From: Methanobacterium subterraneum
GTDB taxonomy: Archaea > Methanobacteriota > Methanobacteria > Methanobacteriales > Methanobacteriaceae
DNA: 64,000 bases
Direction of reading: 5' to 3'
Assembly: GCF_002813695.1 (NCBI RefSeq)
Contig: NZ_CP017768.1
Coordinates: 2,218,501 to 2,282,500 of the forward strand
Positions 41,663-63,981 of this stretch are shown here, in pieces; within the stretch, counting starts at the first letter, position 1; each line of letters starts with the position of its first letter. The position numbers and the translations under genes were made by a program. The notes under the pieces were generated by a model that was given only the letters and a program-made list of their open reading frames with translations, was not told the DNA's origin and did no database searches.

Positions 41663-43016
<1,354 letters not shown>

Positions 43017-43108
43017 TGATTACAATTAAATATGGTTAAAAAATCAGCTGAGATTTAATAATTTAACATTCAACTGGATTTAAAAAAATAAAATAATTTC
43101 GAGTATAA

Positions 43109-44001
<893 letters not shown>

Positions 44002-44004
44002 ATA

Positions 44005-44562
44005 TTGCGTAAAGAAATAAGAATAGCTGGATTCGGAGGTCAGGGAGTCATACTGGCCGGAATAGTTATAGGTAAAGCTGCAGCATTATACGATGGACTC
44101 TACGCAGTTCAAACTCAATCATACGGTCCTGAAGCACGTGGAGGTGCTTCAAGAACCGAACTGGTCATCAGTGATGAGGAAATAGATTACCCTAAAGTAC
44201 ACCATCCTGATATATTTGTGGCCATGTCACACGAGGCCTTAATAGCATATCTAGATGGATTGAAACCAGGAGGCATTCTGATAATAGATCCAGATATGGT
44301 AATGGAGGATAAGATCCGTTCATTCGTGGAAGAGCATGATATTAAGGTTTACCATGCACCAGCCACCCGCACCGCCGATGAGAAGGTAGGGCTGCGTATC
44401 GTGGCTAATATTGTAATGATTGGTGCCATAACTGGCTTCACCAAAGCCATATCTGAGGAGGCAGCCCGTAAAGCCATAGAAGCTAGTGTTCCTCCAGGAA
44501 CTGAGGAAAAAAACCTGTCTGCCTTTGAAGCTGGAATGGAACTCTCCAGTCAGGAGGTGTAG
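44005..44562 (+). CDS. korC: 2-oxoglutarate:ferredoxin oxidoreductase, gamma subunit
   Basis: A 185-residue gamma subunit with RIAGFGGQGVILAGIVIG at the N-terminus and QSYGPEARGGASRTELV in the middle, family landmarks that also occur in the fused N-terminal domain at 6-1823. It starts at TTG 44005 with GGGGGAT upstream inside the korB end. Its last codons carry the strong SD of sucC. Confidence 0.94.
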   Translation: MRKEIRIAGFGGQGVILAGIVIGKAAALYDGLYAVQTQSYGPEARGGASRTELVISDEEIDYPKVHHPDIFVAMSHEALIAYLDGLKPGGILIIDPDMVMEDKIRSFVEEHDIKVYHAPATRTADEKVGLRIVANIVMIGAITGFTKAISEEAARKAIEASVPPGTEEKNLSAFEAGMELSSQEV

Positions 44563-44566
44563 AATA

Positions 44567-45673
44567 TTGAAGATCCATGAATACCAGGCTAAAGAGATTT
44601 TCCGTGAAGGGGGAATACCCACACCACAAAGTATAATGGTGGAAACTCCTGAAGAAGCTCAAAAAGCTGCCGAAACTATTAAAAAGTCCGTGGCCATCAA
44701 ATCCCAAGTTTTAGTGGGTGGCAGGGGCAAGGCAGGCGGTATTAAATTCGCTGAAAACCCAACCCAGGCCTATCAATACACTGAAGAGTTAATAGGAATT
44801 GATATTAAGGGAGAACCTGTGGAAAAAGTATTGGTGGAGGAGATGCTTGATATTCGGGAAGAATTTTATCTGAGCGTAGTTGTGGATCGATCCGCCCGGA
44901 AACCTCTGATAATGGTCAGTCAGTCAGGTGGGGTGGATATTGAGGAAGTAGCCCGTGAAACCCCTGAAAAAATATTCAAGTATCACCCGGATCCCCTGGA
45001 AGAGTTCATGCCCTACCAGGCCCGGGAAATAGCCCGTAAAATGGGATTAACCAGTGATCTAATATCACCAGTTGGGGGGATCATCTGGAAGCTTTACCAG
45101 ATATTCCAAAAATATGATGCCAATATAGCCGAGATCAACCCCCTGGTTCGCACTGATGGGGGGATCATTGCTGCTGATGCTAAACTGGAAATTGATGATG
45201 ATTCTCTGTACCGCCACCGGGACCTGGCACAGCTTAAAACTGAACCCAGTGATGAATTTGCCTACGTGAAACTGGATGGGGATATAGCAGTTATTGGTAA
45301 TGGTGCTGGTCTCACCCTCACTGGAATGGACATGCTCAACCTTTACGGTGGAAAACCAGCAACTTTCCTGGACATTGGTGGCGGTGCATCCCAAGAAAAT
45401 ATTGCCCGTGCACTGAACCTTGTAATTTCCAATCCCCAAGTGAAAGTAGTGTTCCTTAATGTTTTGGGTGGTATAACCCGGGCTGATGATGTGGCTAATG
45501 GGGTTATAAGTGTTTTGAAGGATTCTAAACGAAGAGTGCCCCTGGTAATCAGACTCACTGGTACCAATGAAGAGGAAGGGCAGCGCATACTCAATGCAGC
45601 AGGGGTAAGTTATGAAACTTCCATGGAATCTGCCGCCCGAAAAGCAGTTGAATTATGCCATAATCTGGAATAA
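44567..45673 (+). CDS. sucC: succinyl-CoA synthetase (ADP-forming), beta subunit
   Basis: The ATP-grasp subunit (368 aa) that makes succinyl-CoA from succinate, CoA and ATP and so feeds the Kor enzyme encoded just upstream. It starts MKIHEYQAKEIFREGGIPTP; KSQVLVGGRGKAGGIK, AEINPLV and the CoA-side NVLGGITRADDVANG are family motifs. The start is TTG 44567, with AGGAGGTG seven bases upstream and only four bases after the korC stop. A longer ATG frame at 44486 would run through korC in another frame and is rejected. The alpha subunit (sucD) is not in the window. Confidence 0.95.
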   Translation: MKIHEYQAKEIFREGGIPTPQSIMVETPEEAQKAAETIKKSVAIKSQVLVGGRGKAGGIKFAENPTQAYQYTEELIGIDIKGEPVEKVLVEEMLDIREEFYLSVVVDRSARKPLIMVSQSGGVDIEEVARETPEKIFKYHPDPLEEFMPYQAREIARKMGLTSDLISPVGGIIWKLYQIFQKYDANIAEINPLVRTDGGIIAADAKLEIDDDSLYRHRDLAQLKTEPSDEFAYVKLDGDIAVIGNGAGLTLTGMDMLNLYGGKPATFLDIGGGASQENIARALNLVISNPQVKVVFLNVLGGITRADDVANGVISVLKDSKRRVPLVIRLTGTNEEEGQRILNAAGVSYETSMESAARKAVELCHNLE

Positions 45674-45715
45674 AAAAAATAGGTTCTATGAATTGTATTC
45701 CCCATTTCAGCTACT

Positions 45716-45748
45716 AATTTTTTTCTTCTTTAATCATTATTTTTTTAG
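45716..45748. terminator. T-rich convergent terminator
   Basis: T runs of seven and seven follow sucC, and A/T runs beyond serve the convergent membrane-protein gene. This 170-base gap separates the two 3' ends. Confidence 0.45.
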
Positions 45749-45846
45749 TGAATTTTACCACTAAATAAAAAAATGCATATCTTTAAAATAATGATCTTGC
45801 TGTTTATTACAGAAAACTTTTTTTATTCAAAAATAAAACATGTTTC

Positions 45847-46941
45847 TTATCTTAAACTTGGTTTTATGGTTACCAGGTGAGCTACCACCATGGCTGATAA
45901 GAATATGTAGGTTAGCATGGCGGATCCATTGAGGGTCCGGTTGAATAGGAAAAGTCCAATTATGGTCTGGGCTATGAATGCGGTTAAGGCCCCTATGAGA
46001 AGTGCTTCTCTTCCCAGATATCTTCTACTCCCCACCCTTCTTTTGCTACGGTACTTACCCAGTACGTAAAAACCACTGCCCATGACAAAGGTACACCAGC
46101 ACAATAAGGCAAACAGTCCCCCGTATCCGAAGTCAAAGGCCACTCCAAAGATTCCCGGGAGCATATAGTCAATGATATCTTTTTTAGTCACTAAAACCCC
46201 GAAGAACAGGGGAAAGGGTAGAGTGAATGTGTTGATCATGTTCATGGGTAATGAAAGATAGCCGTCAGAGCCACCCAGGCATTCTCCTGCCCAGTAACAT
46301 GAGCCATGGACATGTCCCCATAGTTGTGTGTTTTTAACAACCATTTTAAGACTGGGAATAGCATATTCTTCTAAACGGGTTAACCTGAGCAGAGGACTGA
46401 GTACAGAAGCATTTAACACCTTTGACATTATTTCCAGGATGGCAAAACCACCTAAAGCAGCCCCTACAACTGTCATAATTCGTTTTCGGGTGATTTTAAC
46501 ACTTCTTCGGAAGCTTTTGGACATGATGAAGTATCCTATGAACCATCCCAGGAACCATAATATTAGGAATGAACGGTGCATTAAACCCCCTGCAACTGCT
46601 ATAGCACCGAAAAGTATCAGTGAAAGGGTGGTTATTGAGGTAGATTTAATTTCAACTTCACTTAACAGGCTGGCTGATGCGGAGAGGGTTACCCATGCAA
46701 AAACCGCCAATGGGCCGAAGGGATGGGTGAACTCTTGATGGGAAACATAGGGTAGGAACAGAAGGGCAGAATCAATACTGAATATCCCTGCCAGGAACAT
46801 GGTTAAAATAAGGGATAGGAATAATACCATGCTCAGGGTAAAAGGAATGATGTTTATAAGCAGTAAAACGCCCATATGTATTATCACGGCCATTTCTAAT
46901 ATTAATTGCAAATGATTTTGGGCGATTAACATGTTTATCAC
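45847..46941 (-). CDS. multi-pass membrane protein of unknown function
   Basis: A 364-residue integral membrane protein with about nine hydrophobic spans and basic cytoplasmic loops (SKSFRRSVKITRKR, KYRSKRRVGSRRYLGR). A soluble loop near 205-235 carries QLWGHVHGSCYWAGECLGG with two cysteines and two histidines, which might form a metal or disulfide site. No family is recognised. It stands alone on the minus strand. The start codon context is weak, and an ATG nine bases in is an alternative. Confidence 0.65.
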   Translation of the reverse strand: MINMLIAQNHLQLILEMAVIIHMGVLLLINIIPFTLSMVLFLSLILTMFLAGIFSIDSALLFLPYVSHQEFTHPFGPLAVFAWVTLSASASLLSEVEIKSTSITTLSLILFGAIAVAGGLMHRSFLILWFLGWFIGYFIMSKSFRRSVKITRKRIMTVVGAALGGFAILEIMSKVLNASVLSPLLRLTRLEEYAIPSLKMVVKNTQLWGHVHGSCYWAGECLGGSDGYLSLPMNMINTFTLPFPLFFGVLVTKKDIIDYMLPGIFGVAFDFGYGGLFALLCWCTFVMGSGFYVLGKYRSKRRVGSRRYLGREALLIGALTAFIAQTIIGLFLFNRTLNGSAMLTYIFLSAMVVAHLVTIKPSLR

Positions 46942-47304
46942 TATTTTGGATACATATTCTATTTAATCGTTGTTTGTAAGGTAATTGGTAGTTGATTAAT
47001 TGATGTGTATGGGTATTGTTTTTTTCAGTGTATTCTTGGACATTTAATCAATACTGGCACGATCCTATATTCAAATTGCATGAAGATGGATTACTATTAA
47101 TATGCAGATAAGTTACAATAACCTAAACATAGTCACTGGCAAATGTTATTTTCCCATCCTAAAATATTTTTCATCCAGTAATGTGTTTGATCATAAATTC
47201 CAACTAATTCACTTTACTATTCACTTCTACTTAAGTTAATGATAATGGGATAAATTTAACATCCATTTTAATGCCATTATCTGGAACTAATATTTATAAA
47301 TTGT
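46942..47304. other. gene-free stretch
   Basis: AT-rich gap between two leftward genes. It should hold the promoter of the membrane protein and the end of the DUF1002 transcript. I see no repeat, RNA or ORF of note. Confidence 0.4.
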
Positions 47305-48174
47305 CTAGCCTCCAAAGAAGCTCATTATATAGTCAATGAAACTCTGCAGATAATTTTGGATCTGATCCAGTATTCCCTGGGATTGGGATGCCTGTTGTGT
47401 GGCAGCTTGGAGTTGGTTTTTAAAGTCAGTGAGGCTACCCTGAACTTTTTGGGAGTTGGCAAGGGCATTGGCTATGTCCTGGGCCTGCTGGTCACTTAAA
47501 TTTATGTTCAAGCTGTTGGCCACGTTGATAACAATAACCTTTATCTGGGCAGGATCCTGCAAATTTTGTTTTTGAACTTCCTGTTTGGCCTTGTCAAAGA
47601 GTTCAGCTATTTTATCCGGACTCTGACCAGTTTGATTGGCAATCTGAGTTTCAGTGTAAAGCTCTTCAGTGGCGGCTTTCTTAGCCTCTTCAGGTATTGG
47701 TGTTCCCACTGCCACTTCGTATGATTCTAAAACCCCGGTAAGTGCTGATTCTCCAGTAGCACTTACTGGTGAAGTAACCACCACGTAGCCATTTTCAATC
47801 CCCGTGGATTTCAAGGCATTGGCATACATTTTAGAGGTTACAGTGTTAATTTTACTGGTGTCCACAATGATCTTGATGCCCTGACTGTAACTCAGATCAA
47901 CCAGTGCACAGGAAAAAATCTGGTTAGAATTGTAGGTCCGTCCGGTGATATTTTTGGCAATCTGATTCACCTGTGATGCAGTTACAACCTTAGTATTGGC
48001 GTTATTCAAATTCTTATCAGTGTGAGAACCAAAGTAACTGTTCACCGAACTTTTATATGTGGGGTTATTGTAAGTTGTTTCCCCATAGGTGATTGCGAAA
48101 CCAGATGTACTGGCACTGTAAATGGGACTTAAGCATATGGTTAATATTATTAAAGCCAACAACAACCTTTTCAT
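47305..48174 (-). CDS. secreted DUF1002 protein
   Basis: A 289-residue exported protein: signal peptide at 1-20 (LLLALIILTICLSPIYSAS), then a domain I recognise as DUF1002 (GFAITYGETTY, ARNITGR-like NITGRTYNS, ALVDLSYSQGIKI), then helical segments and a Gln/Ser-rich stretch before a hydrophobic end (SFIDYIMSFFGG). The family is also found in Firmicutes, and its role is unknown. GGGAGTGG lies before the ATG. It is transcribed alone, leftward. Confidence 0.8.
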   Translation of the reverse strand: MKRLLLALIILTICLSPIYSASTSGFAITYGETTYNNPTYKSSVNSYFGSHTDKNLNNANTKVVTASQVNQIAKNITGRTYNSNQIFSCALVDLSYSQGIKIIVDTSKINTVTSKMYANALKSTGIENGYVVVTSPVSATGESALTGVLESYEVAVGTPIPEEAKKAATEELYTETQIANQTGQSPDKIAELFDKAKQEVQKQNLQDPAQIKVIVINVANSLNINLSDQQAQDIANALANSQKVQGSLTDFKNQLQAATQQASQSQGILDQIQNYLQSFIDYIMSFFGG

Positions 48175-48525
48175 CCTACCACTCCCTGAATTTTAAATTT
48201 ATTTTTTGTAATTTTTTTTATCATTCCCATATTAGATTTAACAACTAATTAAATCTATGGGAAAAATATGATTCAAAACTGTCATCGGGTTCCTCTAGCC
48301 CCTTCCTTTGGATAATGGGATGGAAATAAATGGGGTCATCACCCAAACAATACTTATATTTTCAACATAAAGAAAAACACTATTTTTAAGAAAGATGAAT
48401 TCTTCTCAGGATATAAGTACCATTTTAACCATATGCGAGTTATTTTCAAGATATAAGAGCTATTTAACCGATATATGCGAAATTAATTTAATGTAATGAT
48501 TATTCTTAATAAATAAACATCATTA
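48175..48525. other. gene-free stretch with imperfect direct repeat
   Basis: This gap upstream of the DUF1002 gene contains two copies of about 30 bases beginning GATATAAG and ending ATGCGA at 48410-48438 and 48450-48480, a 40-base period. Read on the minus strand each copy includes CTTATATC, a possible TATA box toward the DUF1002 gene. Confidence 0.5.
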
Positions 48526-49440
<915 letters not shown>

Positions 49441-49534
49441 TTTACTGTTTCACCTATTAAACTCTTTTTTTGGTGTAAATAATCGTTTTATATAATAATT
49501 TTTTCATGAAATTATATCCAGATTGGAAATAATT

Positions 49535-49574
49535 ATATCCTGATAATATTTCTGATAGAAATATATCAGGATAT
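49535..49574. repeat. 40-bp near-perfect inverted repeat
   Basis: ATATCCTGATA and TATCAGGATAT (11 bp) flank a second inverted pair TATTTCT/AGAAATA around a GAT loop, with one unpaired A at 49546. It could be a protein-binding site or an RNA hairpin in the taw1 upstream region. Confidence 0.85.
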
Positions 49575-49788
49575 CATATTCAGATTAATATTTGCATTTT
49601 AATGATCACAGTCTACTGTAAGATCTACTGTAGACATTTAGGGCTATGTTTAAAGTCGTGTTGATAAGTTATTTAGATTATAATTATGTGAAGTTGATTA
49701 TTGGTTACCTGTATTAAACCAATTATATTCACATGGCGTATATAGTGTTGGATGTTAATGCGTTGGATATGCGGATACCAGAAACCTG

Positions 49789-49810
49789 AGTCGGAACATA
49801 TATTCCGACT
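49789..49810. repeat. 8-bp inverted repeat
   Basis: AGTCGGAA and TTCCGACT are separated by six bases. The arms are GC-richer than their surroundings. No neighbouring T run marks it as a terminator. Confidence 0.7.
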
Positions 49811-50192
49811 ATTTGTTATTAAAAATTCCATTTTAAATGAGTTAAAATTATTAAAAAAAAGAAATCAGACCTCAATTGTTAAAAAAGACCTTAAAATCTC
49901 TTAAATTATGTTAAGGTTCGTATTAACCTTATTTAGCAAAAACTCATGATTTGGTGGCCTTTAATCATTTAAAGTTCCATTAATTCCATTTTATCCCTTA
50001 TAATGGAGTATATGCCTCACATATAATGGAATTGCATAAGCTTATTTTGAGGAAATGGGCTTTAAATAAAGGTGATTTGGTAAAAATACTAAAGGAAGGA
50101 GTCGGTCCCAGATCGCTAATTTAAATAACCGCATAGAGTGTCTTAAATGCTAAAAAAAGCCATATATGGTCCTTTTTTGGGGAATTATTTCG

Positions 50193-50205
50193 AAACCTTT
50201 ATAAG
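50193..50205 (+). promoter_or_regulatory. BRE/TATA of the PG-binding protein gene
   Basis: AAACCTTTATAAG is identical to the element upstream of tRNA-Asp at 54140-54152. It predicts a start near 50227 and a leader of about 53 bases. Confidence 0.55.
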
Positions 50206-50240
50206 CTATGTTGTTTCCATCATAGTGTAGTCCAAGAGAG

Positions 50241-50264
50241 TCCTGTAAACTCGATTTTATAGGA
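50241..50264 (+). promoter_or_regulatory. leader hairpin next to the Shine-Dalgarno site
   Basis: TCCTGTAAA pairs with TTTATAGGA (nine pairs, one G-U) around a six-base loop, four bases before GGAGG at 50268. It could affect initiation or stability of the message. Confidence 0.45.
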
Positions 50265-50279
50265 TACGGAGGCGGTATA

Positions 50280-51098
<819 letters not shown>

Positions 51099-51465
51099 AA
51101 GTATACGATTAATACACCGATACCAGTTAAAAAAATCATAATTCAACAGTTCCAACGCAAAAACTGTTGAAACAACCTTTTTATTTTATTTTAGCTTTTT
51201 AATGTATCTATCATATTATGGTTATTTTATTCCTCCCCAGGAAAGTTTTCACATTATAATTTTCATATATTATGTTATGTGGAATTTTTCTTCATTTTTG
51301 GCTTGTTTTAGTTTCTATAAATCAACAGATAACTGGTTTGAGGTTTTTAAGAGCCAATCATTTTTATTTCATTTTCGGGGGTTAAGCAGCATTGAAACCA
51401 CAATATTTTTATATTCTTCTCATAAAAAGAAATACAGTAAACTGCACACTTTTTGGAGGCTGATT
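51099..51465. other. gap between the PG-binding gene and tpiA
   Basis: It contains the terminator above and then T-rich DNA with no coding signal. A frame open from 51202 into tpiA encodes Phe/Tyr-rich sequence unlike any TIM and is not a real extension. Confidence 0.6.
51142..51200 (+). terminator. hairpin plus T-tract terminator
   Basis: TTCAACAGTT (51142-51151) and AACTGTTGAA (51162-51171) form a perfect 10-pair stem with a 10-base loop, followed by a T-rich tract. It ends the PG_binding_1 gene transcript. Confidence 0.75.
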
Positions 51466-52143
51466 ATGAAAATAAAACAAACCCCTCTGGTAATTTTGAA
51501 TTTTAAAACTTACTTAGAGTCTACTGGAGAAAAAGGCCGGGATTTGGCCAAAGCTTTGGAAGAAGTATCCGAGGAAACTGGAATAAGCATGGTTGCAGCA
51601 CCTCAGGGAGCCGATCTCTGGAGATTATCCCGAGAAGTTGAAATACCAGTCTTAGCCCAGCACATTGACCCGGTGGATGCCGGGGGACACACCGGCAGCA
51701 TGTTAGCTGAATGTGCAATGGCAGCCGGGGCAGCCGGTACATTGATAAATCATTCTGAGCAGAGAATGCAACTGGCTGATATTGATAATGTGGTCAGTAA
51801 AATGAATTCCATGGACATGACCAGCGTGGTATGCACTAACAACATCCAGACCAGTGCGGCAGCCGCAGCGTTGAAACCCGATTTTGTAGCCATAGAACCA
51901 CCAGAACTCATAGGGTCTGGAATTCCCGTATCCCAGGCAGAGCCTGAGGTTGTGGAAGGAAGCGTGGCTGCAATTAAGGACATTAATCCTCAGGTAAAAG
52001 TCCTGTGTGGTGCAGGTATCTCCACAGGGGACGATATGAAAGCCGCCCTAGAACTGGGAAGTGAAGGTGTACTCCTGGCATCAGGAATAATACTGGCTTC
52101 GGACCCTAAGCAGGCCCTGCTGGATCTTGTAAGTAAAATTTAA
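51466..52143 (+). CDS. tpiA: triosephosphate isomerase (archaeal type)
   Basis: The 225-residue archaeal short form interconverts dihydroxyacetone phosphate and glyceraldehyde-3-phosphate in gluconeogenesis. Motifs are VILNFKTYLES (Asn/Lys), LAQHIDPVDAGGHTGS, LINHSEQRM (catalytic His), IEPPELIGSG (catalytic Glu) and CGAGISTGDD. Start ATG 51466 has GGAGGCTGAT directly upstream. pgk follows, so the two sugar-phosphate enzymes are neighbours. Confidence 0.96.
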   Translation: MKIKQTPLVILNFKTYLESTGEKGRDLAKALEEVSEETGISMVAAPQGADLWRLSREVEIPVLAQHIDPVDAGGHTGSMLAECAMAAGAAGTLINHSEQRMQLADIDNVVSKMNSMDMTSVVCTNNIQTSAAAAALKPDFVAIEPPELIGSGIPVSQAEPEVVEGSVAAIKDINPQVKVLCGAGISTGDDMKAALELGSEGVLLASGIILASDPKQALLDLVSKI

Positions 52144-52248
52144 AACCAGAAAAAATTTAGCATCAAAACTAGATTAATTAATTCGTTAATCCTCTGGACA
52201 CTGAAAATACCATGAAAGAAATCAGTAATTTTAAAATGGTGGAATGAC

Positions 52249-53469
52249 ATGGCCCCTGATTTTAACACCATAGATGATCTTGAAGTGGAGGGTAAAACCG
52301 TACTGGTTCGGGTGGATATAAACTCCCCAGTCGACCCCCTCACCGGACTACTACTGGATGATACTCGTATAAGATTACACGCTGAAACAATAGCTGAACT
52401 GGCAAATAAAGGTGCTAAAACTGTTTTAATGGCCCATCAAAGCCGTCCTGGTAAAAAAGATTTTACCACCCTCCAACAGCATGCTGAAGCCCTTTCCAAT
52501 CTACTGAATAAATCTGTGGGTTATGTGGATGACATATTTGGTAGCAACGCCAGGGAAACCATAAAAAATATGGAAGGAGGAGATATTCTTCTACTGGAGA
52601 ATGTGCGTTTCTACTCTGAAGAAATCTTGCAGAGGGAACCACCACAACAGGCAGAAACCCATATGGTAAAATTACTTTCTCCCCTTGCGGATTACTTCGT
52701 CAACGATGCATTTGCCGCTGCCCACCGTTCACAACCATCATTGGTTGGATTTGCAGTTAACCTGCCCTCTGCAGCAGGCAGGGTGATGGAAAGGGAACTC
52801 AAAGCATTATATAGTGCAGTGAGTAATGTGGAAAGGCCCTGTGTATACGTTTTAGGTGGGGTTAAGGTGGATGATTCCATAATGGTTATGGAAAATGCCC
52901 TGGAAGCCGGGAGTGCTGATTACATCCTCACCACTGGACTGGTGGCCAACATTTTCCTATGGGGGGGAGGAGTCAACATTCAAAAACATAACCGAAAATT
53001 CATTGAGGATCGGGACTACTGTGAATATGTTAAAAAGGCCAGGAAATTATGTAAAAAATTCAGGGACCAAATACTGGTACCCACGGATCTGGCAGTGTGC
53101 AAGGATGATAAAAGATTGGAATACTCAGTGAACAAGCTTCCCAACTTACCTATATTTGATCTGGGTACTGAAACCACCACGGAATATGCACGGGTGATTA
53201 GAAATGCACGTACCATATTTGCCAATGGTCCTGCAGGGGTTTTTGAAAAAGAAGGATTTAACCAGGGTACTGAAGATATTCTAAATGCAATTTCATCTTC
53301 CCCCGGGTTTTCCATTATTGGTGGAGGGCACCTGGCAGCAGCAGCCAACCAGATGGGGTTATCTGGGATTAGCCACATAAGTAGTGGGGGCGGAGCTTCC
53401 ATCAGCCTCATTGCGGGGGAAAGATTGCCTGCGGTGGAAGTACTCCGGGAAGCGGATTTAAACATCTAA
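52249..53469 (+). CDS. pgk: phosphoglycerate kinase
   Basis: This 406-residue enzyme transfers phosphate between 1,3-bisphosphoglycerate and ADP, here mostly in the gluconeogenic direction. Motifs are VLVRVDINSPVDP, MAHQSRPGKKDF, LLENVRFYSEE, NDAFAAAHRSQPS, VLGGVKVDDSI and the C-terminal GGGHLAAAANQMG. Length is usual. GGTGGAATGAC precedes the ATG. About 105 bases separate it from tpiA, so separate or joint transcription is possible. Confidence 0.96.
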   Translation: MAPDFNTIDDLEVEGKTVLVRVDINSPVDPLTGLLLDDTRIRLHAETIAELANKGAKTVLMAHQSRPGKKDFTTLQQHAEALSNLLNKSVGYVDDIFGSNARETIKNMEGGDILLLENVRFYSEEILQREPPQQAETHMVKLLSPLADYFVNDAFAAAHRSQPSLVGFAVNLPSAAGRVMERELKALYSAVSNVERPCVYVLGGVKVDDSIMVMENALEAGSADYILTTGLVANIFLWGGGVNIQKHNRKFIEDRDYCEYVKKARKLCKKFRDQILVPTDLAVCKDDKRLEYSVNKLPNLPIFDLGTETTTEYARVIRNARTIFANGPAGVFEKEGFNQGTEDILNAISSSPGFSIIGGGHLAAAANQMGLSGISHISSGGGASISLIAGERLPAVEVLREADLNI

Positions 53470-53683
53470 AAAAATATTAATCCTCTAATTTATATTAGTT
53501 AATAACACGCCTTTGATGATAAATCCAGTTTAAATTAACTTCCAAACAAGTAATAATCAAAATTCAAATAGATTTATTAAAATCAACTTTAAATACTTGG
53601 ATTGATCATAGTAAGCATTCCCCCTCTTAACAATGAGGGGAAGTGAAGGCCAGAGTTTAAGTCATACATCTCTCCACCCAAAA

Positions 53684-53692
53684 GTATATAAG
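53684..53692 (+). promoter_or_regulatory. TATA box of the tRNA-Thr gene
   Basis: AAAGTATATAAGG places the expected transcript start near 53714, one base before the tRNA, so little or no 5' leader is made. Confidence 0.6.
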
Positions 53693-53697
53693 GCAAT

Positions 53698-53800
<103 letters not shown>

Positions 53801-53868
53801 TGAGCAAATATAAACATAGTTTAGATGTAGGTTTGATACAAACTAAGGTGATTTAAAAAAAATTAATG

Positions 53869-53948
<80 letters not shown>

Positions 53949-53973
53949 AATTGTCAAATAATCAGTATTTTTA

Positions 53974-54052
<79 letters not shown>

Positions 54053-54139
54053 CTATCTGTAAATCAATGGAAACTGTTGGTGGGACTCTTAGGCAAAAAT
54101 GAGAGTGACCAATTTACATTGTCCTCCAGATGTTAATCC

Positions 54140-54180
54140 AAACCTTTATAAGTATGCAACATAAAGCAAAAGTATATATG
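54140..54180 (+). promoter_or_regulatory. promoter region of tRNA-Asp
   Basis: AAACCTTTATAAG (54140-54152) predicts a start near 54174, and a second TATA-like AGTATATATG (54171-54180) one near 54201. The leader contains AGTATATATGGG pairing with CCCATATACT at 54196-54205. Confidence 0.5.
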
Positions 54181-54198
54181 GGAGCATAACCTAAACCC

Positions 54199-54375
<177 letters not shown>

Positions 54376-54387
54376 TTCTGATTTTTA

Positions 54388-54636
<249 letters not shown>

Positions 54637-54815
54637 ATATGGATAATTAATTAATAACAAAGGACATAAATAGTTGAGTGAATAATGCCTTACCTTATAT
54701 AATAAACCGGTACATAAATTGTGTTATATTTTAATAATATAATATATATACATTGATATTAATGGACCAGAAACCCACTTGAAACTCTAACTCAAGTGAG
54801 GATTATGAATATGGA

Positions 54816-56337
<1,522 letters not shown>

Positions 56338-56393
56338 GGATGAAAATGAGACATTACGGAGTTAAAATTTATTTTATTATGAAAAGCCAGCTA

Positions 56394-58221
<1,828 letters not shown>

Positions 58222-58247
58222 TAGGGTCTAGAAATAATGGTATGTAT

Positions 58248-60884
<2,637 letters not shown>

Positions 60885-60912
60885 TTAATAAACAGATGAA
60901 AGGATAATACTT

Positions 60913-62838
<1,926 letters not shown>

Positions 62839-62921
62839 TAAAAAACTAGCGATCTAATTACACTGATCATCCCTGATCCAGGGAAACCTACATAAGATCA
62901 GGGAATCGTCATCGTATTAAC

Positions 62922-63945
<1,024 letters not shown>

Positions 63946-63981
63946 GGTTGATCATTCAACTCATTTTAAAGGGTGAATTGT

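Larger units (their letters stand above)
49441..50279. other. long structured intergenic region
   Basis: These 840 bases have no ORF of note yet hold several inverted repeats: 49535-49574 (stem of 18 pairs with one bulge), 49789-49810 (8 pairs), 49912-49931 (7 pairs) and 49982-49990 with 50025-50033 (9 pairs, long loop). TCTACTGTA occurs twice at 49612-49632. A promoter for the rightward gene lies at 50193-50205. An undescribed small RNA or regulator sites are possible. Confidence 0.5.

Noticed and set aside
44486..44566. ATG start for sucC inside korC
   Set aside because: It would overlap korC by about 77 bases in another frame; AGGAGGTG is spaced for TTG 44567.
51202..51465. Long N-terminal extension of triosephosphate isomerase
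   Set aside because: The residues are Phe/Tyr-rich and unlike the family; GGAGGCTGAT marks ATG 51466.
53618..53642. Hairpin CCCCTC/GAGGGG before the tRNA cluster
   Set aside because: Only six pairs, with no clear role; it may be a weak end signal for pgk but lacks a T tract.
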